A stretch of DNA of 64,000 nt from Paraglaciecola sp. (GTDB lineage Bacteria; Pseudomonadota; Gammaproteobacteria; Enterobacterales; Alteromonadaceae), in assembly GCA_009993955.1 (NCBI GenBank), contig JAACSL010000014.1, forward strand, positions 1-64,000. Direction: 5' to 3'. Under the pieces are notes generated by a model. That model was not told the origin of the DNA. It was given only the letters and a program-made list of their open reading frames with translations, and made no database searches. The position numbers and the translations under genes were made by a program. Shown here one piece after another: positions 17,165 through 27,369 of this stretch (its first letter is position 1; each line of letters begins with the position of its first letter).

Positions 17165-17820
17165 TGGTGTTACTTCATTATCAACCGCCGCTGGCCCCCT
17201 ATTTAAACATTGTATTTCAAGACGATCATATCATTGTGCTCGATAAACCCAGCGGCTTGTTGAGTGTGCCGGGCAAAGCCCCGCAACACCAAGATTCATT
17301 GCAAACCCGTGTGCAAAGGGTTTTCCCCAATGCCACCGTGGTACATCGCCTGGATATGGCTACGTCAGGCCTGATGGTGATGGCCATGCACAAAGCGGCA
17401 CATCGCCACCTATCCCGGCAGTTCGAACATCGCCTCACCCATAAAATTTACGAAGCTGAGGTGTTTGGCCACCCACTACAGGACGAAGGTGAAATTGAGC
17501 TACCATTGATCTGTGATTGGCCAAATCGGCCCAAGCAGATGGTGGACAAAACCCGCGGCAAGCATGCCTTAACTCGATGGAAAGTCGTCGCTCGGTATCC
17601 ACGCAGTAGTCGAGTCGCACTCTATCCTGTCACCGGTCGTTCACATCAATTACGCGTGCATATGTTGAGCATTGGTCACCCTATTGTCGGAGACCGCTTG
17701 TATGCTCATCCAGAGGCTTTAGACCTGTCGGAGCGTCTACGCCTGCACGCGCAAACTCTCGCTTTCCAGCATCCTCACCATGAGCAAATCCAGACTTTTA
17801 CCAGTGTGGTACCTTTTTAA
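17164..17820 (+). CDS. rluA: Dual-specificity pseudouridine synthase RluA
   Basis: A 218-residue pseudouridine synthase that in E. coli modifies 23S rRNA U746 and tRNA U32. The catalytic aspartate is in VVHRLDMATSGLMV; DKPSGLLSVPG, KIYEAEV and PVTGRSHQLRVHM are family signatures. There is no S4 domain, as expected for RluA. The start overlaps the rapA stop (TAATG), so translation is coupled. Confidence 0.95.
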   Translation: MVLLHYQPPLAPYLNIVFQDDHIIVLDKPSGLLSVPGKAPQHQDSLQTRVQRVFPNATVVHRLDMATSGLMVMAMHKAAHRHLSRQFEHRLTHKIYEAEVFGHPLQDEGEIELPLICDWPNRPKQMVDKTRGKHALTRWKVVARYPRSSRVALYPVTGRSHQLRVHMLSIGHPIVGDRLYAHPEALDLSERLRLHAQTLAFQHPHHEQIQTFTSVVPF

Positions 17821-17889
17821 CTACCCAGGTATCTAAAGCTTCGCTAAAGTCAGACCGATAATACTCATAAGCGGAAAATAGGTAACAGT

Positions 17890-18729
17890 GTGAAGAGTCA
17901 ATTGCTCGTCGGAATATTGCTGATTTGGCAACTTTTGTTTGCCCAAAACGCGTGGGCTGCTATTGATAAAAACGAGTTGCTAGCACTAGACATGCGCCGA
18001 GCTTTGTTCAGTGATGAATACGTCGTGTTGAATGTCAACGAGCAGCAATTAGTGATGCAATTGCGTGAAAATACCAATGCCATCGCCCGAGGAGTCAGCT
18101 TGTTAATCAGTGACTCTGGAGAACTGCTGGGTAGCGACGATGCCAGTAACCCTCTGATTGCACAACTTAATAGCCTTGGCTGGGTCACTATGGTCATCAC
18201 CGTACCGACCACTGAGATGTTTGCACTAACTAACTTGCCTACAGACAATGCTGACTCACTGTCGGCCAAATTGATGACCAGTCAACTGGACCCCGAACGT
18301 TACCAAGCAAACCTCACCTATATGGCAGCATTGATGCAAGGAGCGATGGAACAAGTGCGCAGGTATCCGGGCTTTGTATTAGTGATCACGCAAGGCATGA
18401 CGGCTGCCACTTTAAGCCAGTTATATGCCGAAGGTACGTTAAATGCGCCAGATGCCATGGTGGTGATCAATCCTTATTTGCCTGATCGTCAATACAACAA
18501 AAAACTTGCCAACTATTTAGCCAAAACGCCTATGCCAGTGCTTGATTTATATAACCAATCCGATAGTCGTTGGAGCCAAAGTCAAGTTGTTGCAAGACGC
18601 ACCGCTGCGATAAAAACCTTGAAGTTGGAGTATCGCCAACGAGAAATTATTGGCGTCGCTTGGCAAGCTCAATCAACACATTACATTGGCAAAGAAATTC
18701 AAGGCTGGTTAAAACATATGGGCTGGTAG
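17890..18729 (+). CDS. DUF3530-like secreted alpha/beta-hydrolase-like protein
   Basis: A 279-residue protein with a signal peptide (LLVGILLIWQLLFAQNAWA) starting at GTG 17890. The body resembles the DUF3530 family: an early ALFSDEYVVLNV segment, a beta/alpha core (GVSLLISDSGELLGSD; LNSLGWVTMVITVP; GFVLVITQGMTAATL) and a C-terminal THYIGKEIQGWL. The hydrolase-like nucleophile position is not a clear GxSxG (here TQGMTAA), so enzyme activity is doubtful. It follows rluA after 69 bp. Confidence 0.6.
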   Translation: MKSQLLVGILLIWQLLFAQNAWAAIDKNELLALDMRRALFSDEYVVLNVNEQQLVMQLRENTNAIARGVSLLISDSGELLGSDDASNPLIAQLNSLGWVTMVITVPTTEMFALTNLPTDNADSLSAKLMTSQLDPERYQANLTYMAALMQGAMEQVRRYPGFVLVITQGMTAATLSQLYAEGTLNAPDAMVVINPYLPDRQYNKKLANYLAKTPMPVLDLYNQSDSRWSQSQVVARRTAAIKTLKLEYRQREIIGVAWQAQSTHYIGKEIQGWLKHMGW

Positions 18730-18849
18730 CAAACAAAAAAATTTTGATTTTCAAACAGATGTCAATTGGCTTGATAGTTTTGCGGTAAATTACAAAATCA
18801 TAACTATACTTAGGCAAGCCCTAACTCGCCATGAAGACAGCTGTAGACC

Positions 18850-19182
18850 GTGCCCACCGTCAGAAAATTTGTAGATGAGAAAGCTAAACAACTGGCTTAT
18901 TTTGTCAGCGCTTATCTAGACCATCAGATACCCTTCAATGAACTAGATTTATTCTTCTGGGACACCATGGAAGAATGGGCGCAAATCAAACAAGGCAAAC
19001 AGTTACCTTATGCAAAAAATGAAAAAGTTTTTTGGCATTTGATGCATCAAATACATTTTTGGCCACAACACGCATTACTCACCGACACATACCTACGCGG
19101 TGAACTTGAAACCTGCGTCGATTTTTTACAAGGCGGCGGTACCTACCCCTTTCCCATCAGTTGTATTGGCATACGCCCTTAG
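18850..19182 (+). CDS. Small protein of unknown function
   Basis: A 110-residue soluble protein, starting at GTG 18850, that I do not recognise. It is rich in aromatic residues (FWDTMEEWAQ, FWHLMHQIHFWP) and predicted helical. Its end overlaps the convergent ampG gene by 4 bp. Even composition and a long open frame favour a real gene. Confidence 0.6.
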   Translation: MPTVRKFVDEKAKQLAYFVSAYLDHQIPFNELDLFFWDTMEEWAQIKQGKQLPYAKNEKVFWHLMHQIHFWPQHALLTDTYLRGELETCVDFLQGGGTYPFPISCIGIRP

Positions 19183-20438
19183 TGATCTGGTGTAATACTC
19201 CGAGTTTTCGCCACGTCATGCCACGGTGCAATTTTTATCAGCATCAGCATGCCCGGTAGTGCCACCACAAAACAGATAATAAAGAATTGGGTGTAACCTA
19301 AGGCTTCTATGATATAGCCCGTGGTTGCACTAACAAAGGTGCGTGGAACGGCTGCAATACTTGAAAATAGCGCCAGTTGTGTGGCGGTAAATAATCTATT
19401 TGTTGACTTCGCCATGTAGGCAATCAGGGCCACTGAACCTAAGCCCACACCAAAGTATTCAAAGCCACTGGCAAAAGCTAAGACTAGATGGTTGTAGCCC
19501 ACTATCGACAGGAGCACGTAACCTAAGATGGATACCAATTGAAAGCCACCAAATACCCATAAACTGCGATTTATACCCAGCTTAATCATGACAATTCCAC
19601 CAAGAATAGTTCCGAGTGTTGCCCCTGTGGTCTTGGCAATTTTTGCGATAGAGCCAATCTCCACGGTGGAGAATCCCATGTCCAGAAAAAACGGGGTTTC
19701 TAAGGCCGTGGCCATGCTATCGCCCAGTTTATAAAGCATCAAAAACAACAACATCAAAACGGCTTGACGCCAACCTTCTCGTTGAAAAAATTCGTTGAAC
19801 GGATCAACGATGGCACTTTTGAGGGTTAAGGGGGCTTCGCCAGGGCGAGATGTTTCTTTGATCAATAAGGTGGTAACTAAGCCCACCAGCATAAACACAG
19901 CAATACTGAGGTGCGCAAGGGACCAGGGAAAATAGCCAGCCAGTATCATGGCTAACGAACCGGGTACAAAAGAGGACAGGCGATAAGCCTGAGCATAGAA
20001 GCCATTCCCCGCGCCTAGCTCAACATCAGGTAACAATTCGCGGCGATAAGCGTCGATGACGATGTCTTGGCTGGCACTAAAAAAAGCGATAGCGCCAACG
20101 ATAAAAATGATTTGTTTGAGTTGCTGTTCGGGATCAAACAAAGACAAACTGGCCATTAACGCAATTAACCCGAGTTGTGTTATCAACATCCACCCTCGTC
20201 GACGCCCAAAAAAGGGCAGCACATAGCGATCCATGGCCGGCGACCATAAAAATTTCCAGGTGTAAGGAAACAGTACTAAGTTAATCAAGCCTATTGTTGC
20301 CAGATCAATCTGGGCAGAACGCAGCCAAGCAGGCACAAATTGAATCAATAAATACAGGGGTAGTCCGGATGAAAATCCCGTGGTGATACAAATTAACATA
20401 CGCTGGTTTAACAGCGCTTGAGACAGAGTTTTAGTCAT
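19179..20438 (-). CDS. ampG: AmpG-like muropeptide permease (MFS)
   Basis: A 419-residue, roughly 12-helix transporter. The opening (GFSSGLPLYLL...PAWLRSAQIDLATIGLINLV), the PYTWKFLWSPAMDRY motif and SASQDIVIDAYRRE are AmpG signatures. AmpG brings anhydro-muropeptides from the periplasm back to the cytoplasm for cell-wall recycling. It is the last gene of a minus-strand run, 66 bp after the GGDEF gene. Confidence 0.9.
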   Translation of the reverse strand: MTKTLSQALLNQRMLICITTGFSSGLPLYLLIQFVPAWLRSAQIDLATIGLINLVLFPYTWKFLWSPAMDRYVLPFFGRRRGWMLITQLGLIALMASLSLFDPEQQLKQIIFIVGAIAFFSASQDIVIDAYRRELLPDVELGAGNGFYAQAYRLSSFVPGSLAMILAGYFPWSLAHLSIAVFMLVGLVTTLLIKETSRPGEAPLTLKSAIVDPFNEFFQREGWRQAVLMLLFLMLYKLGDSMATALETPFFLDMGFSTVEIGSIAKIAKTTGATLGTILGGIVMIKLGINRSLWVFGGFQLVSILGYVLLSIVGYNHLVLAFASGFEYFGVGLGSVALIAYMAKSTNRLFTATQLALFSSIAAVPRTFVSATTGYIIEALGYTQFFIICFVVALPGMLMLIKIAPWHDVAKTRSITPDH

Positions 20439-20504
20439 AGTTGGATAATTTTAATAGGCTTACGGCGAGCATGCACTGTGCATACTCTGCCTCTTATGTG
20501 TATT

Positions 20505-21458
20505 TCAGGGAGCCAGCATCACTTTGTTGCGGCCACTTTCTTTGGCTTTGTATAGGGCCTGATCAGCGGCCTCCAGCCAATGGGTATGTTGCTGATAAGA
20601 TTGATTAAACCCCGCTATACCAATGCTCACCGTAAACTGAATTTCATGTTCTTCATGAATAACCGTAAACTTTTCCACCAAACGGCGAATACGTTCAGTT
20701 AAAAACTCTACATTAGCAACCGGTGTATCGGGCAATAAAATCGCAAACTCTTCGCCACCATACCGTCCACTAATGTCTGTGGCGCGGGTGGCTTTTTGAA
20801 TAATTTGTGCCAGCGAACGAATAACATCATCACCAGCGGGATGGCCATAGGTATCGTTAATTTTTTTGAAATGGTCGATGTCCAACATCACCACACTCGA
20901 CGGGGCATCGGTGCGCTTTTCCCGCATAAACTCTAATTCGAATTGCTCTTCCCAATAACGCCGATTATACAAACCTGTGAGGCCGTCTACCCGACTGATC
21001 CGTTCTAATTGTTTGTTTAAGGTTTTGATACCTTGGCTATTCATGGCTTGATCAGTGACATCGTATACAACGATACAGATTTGCTCGACGCTACCGGTCA
21101 ATGAAGCTAGGGGAAAAATCGTCACATTTTGGTACATGAAGTCATTGCTGGACGTGATCGCACGATTTGTACCAAATTTAAACAGGTAAGGGCGTTGTTC
21201 CCAAATAATAAACACCGGACATTTCAACGAAAAAGCCGGTTCTGCTTTACGCTTAAACCACGCTTCGTCCACCTCTGGAAAAAAATCAAACAGACATTTG
21301 TCCTTGATAAAACCGGGCACGATATTGCTATGGTTTTCCATAAATTGATTCCAAACCTGCACTTCGTATTTGGCATTTAACACCACAATTCCGACTTCAA
21401 TTGAGCCCAGTAAATCATGTTTCCAATGCCACTCTGCGAGACTTAAATCCACTGCCAT
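20505..21458 (-). CDS. PAS-GGDEF diguanylate cyclase
   Basis: A 317-residue cytoplasmic protein with an N-terminal PAS-like sensor (about 12-130, GSIEVGIVVLNAKYEVQVWN) and a C-terminal GGDEF domain (VDGLTGLYNRRYWEEQ; DIDHFKKINDTYGHPAGDD). The active site is GGEEF and the RATD inhibitory site lies five residues before it, so it should make cyclic di-GMP and show product inhibition. It starts 9 bp after the REC-CheC gene, suggesting the two proteins act together. Confidence 0.92.
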   Translation of the reverse strand: MAVDLSLAEWHWKHDLLGSIEVGIVVLNAKYEVQVWNQFMENHSNIVPGFIKDKCLFDFFPEVDEAWFKRKAEPAFSLKCPVFIIWEQRPYLFKFGTNRAITSSNDFMYQNVTIFPLASLTGSVEQICIVVYDVTDQAMNSQGIKTLNKQLERISRVDGLTGLYNRRYWEEQFELEFMREKRTDAPSSVVMLDIDHFKKINDTYGHPAGDDVIRSLAQIIQKATRATDISGRYGGEEFAILLPDTPVANVEFLTERIRRLVEKFTVIHEEHEIQFTVSIGIAGFNQSYQQHTHWLEAADQALYKAKESGRNKVMLAP

Positions 21459-21467
21459 AGCTTTACC

Positions 21468-22484
21468 TTAGGACGCAGCCTTAACTAGTTTATTAAACAC
21501 TAAATCAATAGCCTGATTTGGAAATAACAGTAACAAGTCAAAATTGATATTTTGACTCTTAATGGAATAGTCAATTTCAATGGCTAAAATTTTGTCTTGT
21601 TTTTTGATGTTACTTTTCAGAATGTCATCTAGGTCACAGTGCCTGCCCAGAATAATCGGGTGATTATGGCTAAAGGTAACATGCAGTTGTTCTGATAAGG
21701 CATTGAGACAGGCGCCAATCAAGATATTCGATACATCCATTAAGGCTTCAAGTTCAAGTGAGCTGGAATCTAAGGCTTCATCATATTTCAATAGCTTTAC
21801 CATATTGGTAAAATTCGACTCATTGAAAATGACCAGGGCTTCACCATTAATGCCTGAACCAATAAAACCTTTTGATACAGCTGATACCTGTTCATTGCGC
21901 TGAATGTCGGTAATCGCCATATGCAGTTCGTTATTGGTAATGAGATTAACATTAGGAATAGGTAAATTAATGAATTCGCCGAGCAATTTTGCCAAGCTTT
22001 CACCGGCTTGCCCCATGGCAACGTTGGCCATTTCGCGATAGGCATCTAACTCATCGGTTTTCGATTCTTTGACAATCGCTTTGGTCACCTGCGCACGTTT
22101 CGAGGCGGAAGCATCCCCAGAGTAGAGACCAAACTGATTGAGTATTTCCATCAGCTTGTCGTTATCGATTGGTTTGCGGATGAAGTCGATAGCCCCCAAA
22201 GCCATCATGCGTTTGCGCGCTTCAGGCTGCACATCACCAGAAACCACAATCACTAAGGTGGGTAAATCTTCATCACGAATTGCCTGCATGGTTTGATAAC
22301 CGTCCATAACAGGCATGTTCAGATCTAAAAACATCACGTCGGCTTTGCCAGCGCGGATAAGTTCTAAGGCCTGCTGACCATGCTCCGCATGACTGATGCT
22401 GACATCCCAACCATCTGGTATCGACCTTTCCATTTGTCGACGTGCAAACCCAGAATCATCACAAATTAACACGGGTGTTGCCAT
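21468..22484 (-). CDS. Response regulator with CheC-like phosphatase domain
   Basis: A 338-residue fusion of a receiver domain (LICDDSGFAR, phospho-acceptor D in VMFLDLNMPVMDG, K in FIRKPID) and a CheC/CheX-like domain. The first CheC site is intact (AYREMANVAMG, ExxN); the second reads ALMDVSNILIG, with D in place of E. Members of this family dephosphorylate CheY-like proteins. No chemotaxis operon is in the window; the partner is probably the GGDEF protein encoded 9 bp downstream. Confidence 0.85.
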   Translation of the reverse strand: MATPVLICDDSGFARRQMERSIPDGWDVSISHAEHGQQALELIRAGKADVMFLDLNMPVMDGYQTMQAIRDEDLPTLVIVVSGDVQPEARKRMMALGAIDFIRKPIDNDKLMEILNQFGLYSGDASASKRAQVTKAIVKESKTDELDAYREMANVAMGQAGESLAKLLGEFINLPIPNVNLITNNELHMAITDIQRNEQVSAVSKGFIGSGINGEALVIFNESNFTNMVKLLKYDEALDSSSLELEALMDVSNILIGACLNALSEQLHVTFSHNHPIILGRHCDLDDILKSNIKKQDKILAIEIDYSIKSQNINFDLLLLFPNQAIDLVFNKLVKAAS

Positions 22485-22510
22485 AAGCGACTCGTTACCT
22501 TCTAGATACG

Positions 22511-23344
22511 TTAAATTGCTACCGGTGCAGGAATGTGGGGGTGTGCTTGGTAATTCAGTAAAACAAAATCATCTATTGAAAAAGCAAATATATCTTTTAC
22601 TGCTGGATTAATTTGCATTTGTGGCAAGGGAAAAGGCTCCCGACTCAACTGCAACTTAGCCTGCTCTAGATGATTGCTATAGAGATGGGCATCACCAAAA
22701 GTATGGATAAAATCACCCACCTGTAATTCACATACCTGTGCCACCATCATAGTCAGTAATGCATAACTTGCAATATTAAACGGGACACCAAGAAAAATAT
22801 CCCCACTGCGCTGATACAACTGGCAAGACAATCGACCATTCAGTACATAAAACTGGAACATAGTATGGCAAGGTGGCAGCGCCTGACGGCCTTTTGCGGC
22901 ATTCTCTTTGGGCGGATACTTTGTATCTGGCAAGACACTGGGGTTCCATGCACTGACAATTAAACGCCGTGAATCTGGGTTGTGTTTAATCTGGGCGATC
23001 AACTCACTAATCTGATCAATAACTTGCCCATCTAGGCCTGACCAACTGCGCCACTGCTGCCCATAAACTGGCCCCAGCTCCCCCTCTTCCGTTGCCCACT
23101 CATCCCAAATACGCACATTATTTTCACGTAAATAGGCAATATTGGTTTCACCTTTTAAAAACCAGAGCAATTCATGAATGATCGACCGCAGATGGCATTT
23201 TTTTGTCGTAACCAGCGGGAAACCAGCTTGCAAATCAAAGCGCATCTGATAACCAAAAACACTTAATGTACCCGTACCAGTGCGATCCTCTTTGTAGGTG
23301 CCAGTGTCGAGTACATGGCGCATGAGTTGTAAGTATTGCTGCAT
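22511..23344 (-). CDS. thyA: Thymidylate synthase
   Basis: Converts dUMP to dTMP using methylene-tetrahydrofolate. At 277 residues it has [18 protein letters not shown], the catalytic cysteine C159 ([12 protein letters not shown]), [20 protein letters not shown] and DAHLYSNH. Compared with E. coli ThyA (264, C146) it carries exactly 13 extra residues just before the catalytic loop (about 141-153, [13 protein letters not shown]). It follows lgt by 23 bp, the order seen in E. coli. Confidence 0.97.
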   Translation of the reverse strand: MQQYLQLMRHVLDTGTYKEDRTGTGTLSVFGYQMRFDLQAGFPLVTTKKCHLRSIIHELLWFLKGETNIAYLRENNVRIWDEWATEEGELGPVYGQQWRSWSGLDGQVIDQISELIAQIKHNPDSRRLIVSAWNPSVLPDTKYPPKENAAKGRQALPPCHTMFQFYVLNGRLSCQLYQRSGDIFLGVPFNIASYALLTMMVAQVCELQVGDFIHTFGDAHLYSNHLEQAKLQLSREPFPLPQMQINPAVKDIFAFSIDDFVLLNYQAHPHIPAPVAI

Positions 23345-23367
23345 TCTACTTATCTCTCGTTATCAAT

Positions 23368-24195
23368 TTAAGATTTTTTAGCTTTGGCCGCCGTTTTGGC
23401 GGTCGTAGTATCGTTGGCTTGGCGGTAAGCCCAAATGATCAGGGCTAGTCCCCCAAGTACCATAGGCATCGACAATATTTGTCCCCTTGAGATCATGCCG
23501 TTGATCAAACCTAGATGCTGATCAGGTTCACGGAAGTACTCCACCACAAAGCGGAAACTGCCATAACACAGTAAAAACAGGCCACTCACCGACCCAGTAG
23601 GGCGAGGTATGCGTGAAAATAGCCACAAAATAATAAACAGCAAAATACCCTCTAGAACAAACTCATACAACTGCGAGGGATGGCGAGGCAAGGCCCCAGC
23701 ATTGGGGAAAATAATAGCCCAGGGCACGTCGGTTGTTCTGCCCCACAACTCCGCATTAATAAAGTTACCCACTCTACCCGCACCTAAACCGATGGGGACA
23801 AGTGGTGCAATAAAATCTGTGACCGTGAAAAAACGATTCTGGGTCTTGCGGGCAAACCACCACATCGCGGTAATCACACCTAACAACCCACCGTGAAAGG
23901 ACATGCCACCTGTCCAGATTTTAAATAAATATAAAGGGTCTGCCATGAAGGTCGGGAACTGGTAGAAAAACACATAACCAATACGACCACCTAAGATCAC
24001 ACCCAAAAACCCCCAGAACAACATATCGCTGAGTTGATCCTTCGACCAGCTTGTGCGATGCAAACGCTTACCTGCTAACCAAAACGCGGCCACAAACCCC
24101 ACCAGATACATCAATCCGTACCAACGTAAACTGATTGGTCCGATGGTAAAAATCGCCGGATCAATCTGGGGAAACACATAATAACTCTGACTCAT
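23368..24195 (-). CDS. lgt: Prolipoprotein diacylglyceryl transferase
   Basis: Lgt adds diacylglycerol to the lipobox cysteine of prolipoproteins in the inner membrane. The 275-residue, seven-helix protein has the HGGLLG motif and the signature [14 protein letters not shown], with [11 protein letters not shown] near the end. The tail is a short Ala/Lys stretch. It lies between tauE (9 bp) and thyA (23 bp). Confidence 0.96.
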   Translation of the reverse strand: MSQSYYVFPQIDPAIFTIGPISLRWYGLMYLVGFVAAFWLAGKRLHRTSWSKDQLSDMLFWGFLGVILGGRIGYVFFYQFPTFMADPLYLFKIWTGGMSFHGGLLGVITAMWWFARKTQNRFFTVTDFIAPLVPIGLGAGRVGNFINAELWGRTTDVPWAIIFPNAGALPRHPSQLYEFVLEGILLFIILWLFSRIPRPTGSVSGLFLLCYGSFRFVVEYFREPDQHLGLINGMISRGQILSMPMVLGGLALIIWAYRQANDTTTAKTAAKAKKS

Positions 24196-24204
24196 AACAA
24201 CATT

Positions 24205-25005
24205 TTATCCTAACAACATGCGTAAACTGACCAACAACAAAAAACCCGCAAAAATTCGTTTTAACAACACAGTGTTCAGGCGATGGCTGACTTTAGCCCC
24301 AAGATTGGCAGTAAACACCGACACTATCACGATGCCCACTGTGGCAGGCAAATACACATAACCAAAAGACCACTCAGGTAGATGCTGCACTGACCAGCCA
24401 CTTTGTACAAAACTTAACGACGCAAACACCGCCACAAGAATACCGCTGAAGGAAGCGCAGCCAATGGCTTGTTTGATATTCACTCGAAACCACACAAGCG
24501 CCGGTACCAAAATAGCCCCACCACCAATGCCCATTAACGCTGACAACAAACCCGTACCAAAACCAATGGTACTCAGGCGAGGTTTTGATACCCCATGCTG
24601 AGATTCTTTTCTTTTGCCCAGCAGCATATAGGCCACCAATACAAGTACAAGCACAGCAAACAATTTCTTCAGGATGTCGCCAGGAATAATGGAGGCCAAC
24701 TGTGCTCCCAGCAATGCGCCGATAGCGATGCCTATGCCACTGTACACCATGATAAAACGGTTTAAATTACCTAAACGGTAGTGGGCCAAGGTGGCTGAAA
24801 AACTGGTGAAAATGATGGTAGATAAGGACGTAGCAATGGCCATTGGCATGGCCAAATCGACACTCATTTGCAACTGATGCATAAACAAATACAACATGGC
24901 GGGTACCATGATCAAACCGCCGCCAATGCCCAAGAGACCAGCCATAAAACCCACCACGGCCCCCATCAGCATACACCACAACAAAATCGACAGACCAATA
25001 TCCAC
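24205..25005 (-). CDS. TauE/SafE-family membrane transporter
   Basis: A 266-residue protein with about eight membrane helices and two internally repeated halves, each starting with a glycine-rich motif (GLLGIGGGLIMVPAML; ALMGIGGGAILVPALVW). The family exports sulfite, sulfoacetate or related anions; substrate unknown here. It is inserted between ptsP and lgt, which are adjacent in E. coli. Confidence 0.85.
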   Translation of the reverse strand: MDIGLSILLWCMLMGAVVGFMAGLLGIGGGLIMVPAMLYLFMHQLQMSVDLAMPMAIATSLSTIIFTSFSATLAHYRLGNLNRFIMVYSGIGIAIGALLGAQLASIIPGDILKKLFAVLVLVLVAYMLLGKRKESQHGVSKPRLSTIGFGTGLLSALMGIGGGAILVPALVWFRVNIKQAIGCASFSGILVAVFASLSFVQSGWSVQHLPEWSFGYVYLPATVGIVIVSVFTANLGAKVSHRLNTVLLKRIFAGFLLLVSLRMLLG

Positions 25006-25075
25006 TTAGATCACCCTAATCCGCTTTTCCAGGTCGCTCATGCGAGAGAAGCTAAAGTTCACCCTGAGTAGATAC

Positions 25076-27364
25076 TTATAATCCTGCACGTACTAAGCCT
25101 CCCAGACCAATGGTTTCTAAATACACATTAATCTGGCTGCGCACTTCTTTTGGATTATCTAAGACCAGCACACGCTGCAACAGTTTTTCCGCTTCCTTCT
25201 GGCTGACATTGCGGATAACCCATTTAACCTTCAATAAATTGTGATTATTCATACTCAACTTGCGGTAGCCCATCGCCAGTAATAACACTGCACCACCGGG
25301 TTCACCGGCCAATTCACCACACACCGTAATGGGTACATCCAAGTGCTTTGCTTGTTGCACGATTTGATATAAGGCCGCCAGAATCGCTGGGTGATAACTA
25401 TCATAGAGATCAGCAACCCGCGCATTGTTGCGATCTACCGCCAACAAATATTGGGTCAAGTCATTACTACCCACTGAGAAAAAGTCCACATGCTTGGCAA
25501 ACTGCGGTAGTTGATAAATAACCGCCGGCACTTCTAACATCACCCCTATTTTTGGCATCACCAAGCTTGACTCTTGTTGCACAGCTTCTTCAGAGACTTC
25601 AAAAAACGCTTGATTTATCAGCCTTTTAGCTTCTTTCACCTCATTCACCGAGGTAATCATAGGCAACATTATGTGGAGATTATCGAGATCAAAACTGGCA
25701 CGTAACATGGCACGCACCTGCACCAAAAAAATTTCCGGATGATCCAAGGTCAAACGAATGCCCCGCCAGCCAAGAAAGGGGTTTTCCTCGTTGATGGGAA
25801 AATAAGGCAGTGGCTTATCACCGCCCACATCCAGAGTACGCATGGTAAAAGGTTTTGATGGTTGGATTAACAACAATGAACGATACAGCTTGGCTTGTTC
25901 TTGTTCTGAAGGAAAACGTTCACGCATCATAAAGGGAATTTCGGTGCGAAACAGCCCTACACCATCCGAATATGGGTGGTCATTTTTTTCGGTTTCCAGC
26001 GACAAACCGGTATTGGTTAATAAACTCATGCTGCAATTGTCGGTGGTCACGGCTGGCAGCGTATCTTGGCTGCGGATCCGTTCCGAGAGCACTTGTTCTT
26101 CTTTTATCAGCAGCGCAAATTCATGACGAATGGTTAAGCTTGGCGACACAATTACGTCACCGGTATAGCCGTCCAAGAGAATTTCTTTGTCGTTAAGCAA
26201 ACTGAAGGGCACACTCGACAAACCCATTACCGCTGGTACACCCATGGCACGTGCCATGATCGCCGCATGCGAGTTAGTTGAACCGCGCATGGAAATAATA
26301 CCTACCAGATTTTCACTGGGAAATTCCGCCAGCATAGCCGCTGTCACTTCTTCAGCAATCAATATGGCTTTGTCTGGATATTCGCGTTTTAAACCTCGAC
26401 TAAGATCTTGATTCAGAATATTAGCCAATACCCGATTGCCCATGTCCTCTACATCAACGGCGCGCTCACGCATGTAGTTGTCGGTCATGGATTGGAACTG
26501 CCCCACATAACTCTCTACCACCATCTTCAAAGAACTACAGGCGTCCCAGCCAGCGTTAATTTTTTGCTCGACTTCACGCCCTAAGCTATTGGCATCAAGC
26601 AAATGGTGATACAGCTGAAAAATCGCCCGCACATCTTCGGGTACTTCCCCTTGAATGCGCTCTGATAACACCGCTACATCGGCTCGGGTTTTTTTAACCG
26701 CATTGCGATACAACAAGACTTGCTGGGCGGCGTCTTTGCTACGGGTGGGCACCTGATTGCGAATATTCACCAACATGTTGATCACGTAACCTGTGCCTTG
26801 GGCAAGGCCAGAAGAGCCCGGCACACCGCGCAAAGACTTTTGCCAATCTTTGGGCACGTTTTGCTCTAATAGGTGAACAGAGCCGCGGGCTTGAGCATTG
26901 GCAATTTGCACGGCAATTTGTGCCGCCAAGGTGACTAAAAACGCTTCTTCATTCTGCGAAAACTTGCGTTTTTTCCTTTGTTGCAGGGTCAATACACCCA
27001 ACACTTTACGTTGATGAATAATGGGTGTGCCCAAAAAAGCATGGAACAGATCTTCCTGCACCTCAGGGTAATATTTGAATCGTGGGTGAGCAGGGGCGTT
27101 ACTTAAATTAATTGGCTCTTCGCGCTGTCCAATAAAACCAATCAAGCCCTCAGAAAAGCCAATGCTGACTTGACCAATGGCCTCTTTTGCCAGCCCTTCG
27201 GTGGCCACCAGCAAAAAATGCTGTTGCTCGTAGTTGGCTAAATACAAACTGCATGAGTCAACTTTTAAAGCATCACGCAAGCGACTCGCGAGGCACGTTA
27301 AGGCCTCATCGAGATTTGGTGCTTGATTCACCTCTTGGACTATGCGCTTTAATGTCGTCAACAT
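25076..27364 (-). CDS. ptsP: Nitrogen-PTS enzyme I (PtsP)
   Basis: A 762-residue phosphoenolpyruvate-protein phosphotransferase. It has an N-terminal GAF sensor (1-160), the PEP-utiliser N domain, the phospho-histidine motif GSTNSHAAIMARAMGVPAV and the C-terminal PEP-binding barrel (GLFRTEIPFM; GGDKPLPYF; DFFSVGSNDLTQYLLAVDR). It feeds phosphate to NPr and EIIA-Ntr, linking carbon and nitrogen status. Its start follows rppH by 5 bp, as in E. coli. Confidence 0.96.
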   Translation of the reverse strand: MLTTLKRIVQEVNQAPNLDEALTCLASRLRDALKVDSCSLYLANYEQQHFLLVATEGLAKEAIGQVSIGFSEGLIGFIGQREEPINLSNAPAHPRFKYYPEVQEDLFHAFLGTPIIHQRKVLGVLTLQQRKKRKFSQNEEAFLVTLAAQIAVQIANAQARGSVHLLEQNVPKDWQKSLRGVPGSSGLAQGTGYVINMLVNIRNQVPTRSKDAAQQVLLYRNAVKKTRADVAVLSERIQGEVPEDVRAIFQLYHHLLDANSLGREVEQKINAGWDACSSLKMVVESYVGQFQSMTDNYMRERAVDVEDMGNRVLANILNQDLSRGLKREYPDKAILIAEEVTAAMLAEFPSENLVGIISMRGSTNSHAAIMARAMGVPAVMGLSSVPFSLLNDKEILLDGYTGDVIVSPSLTIRHEFALLIKEEQVLSERIRSQDTLPAVTTDNCSMSLLTNTGLSLETEKNDHPYSDGVGLFRTEIPFMMRERFPSEQEQAKLYRSLLLIQPSKPFTMRTLDVGGDKPLPYFPINEENPFLGWRGIRLTLDHPEIFLVQVRAMLRASFDLDNLHIMLPMITSVNEVKEAKRLINQAFFEVSEEAVQQESSLVMPKIGVMLEVPAVIYQLPQFAKHVDFFSVGSNDLTQYLLAVDRNNARVADLYDSYHPAILAALYQIVQQAKHLDVPITVCGELAGEPGGAVLLLAMGYRKLSMNNHNLLKVKWVIRNVSQKEAEKLLQRVLVLDNPKEVRSQINVYLETIGLGGLVRAGL

Positions 27365-27369
27365 AGGGT

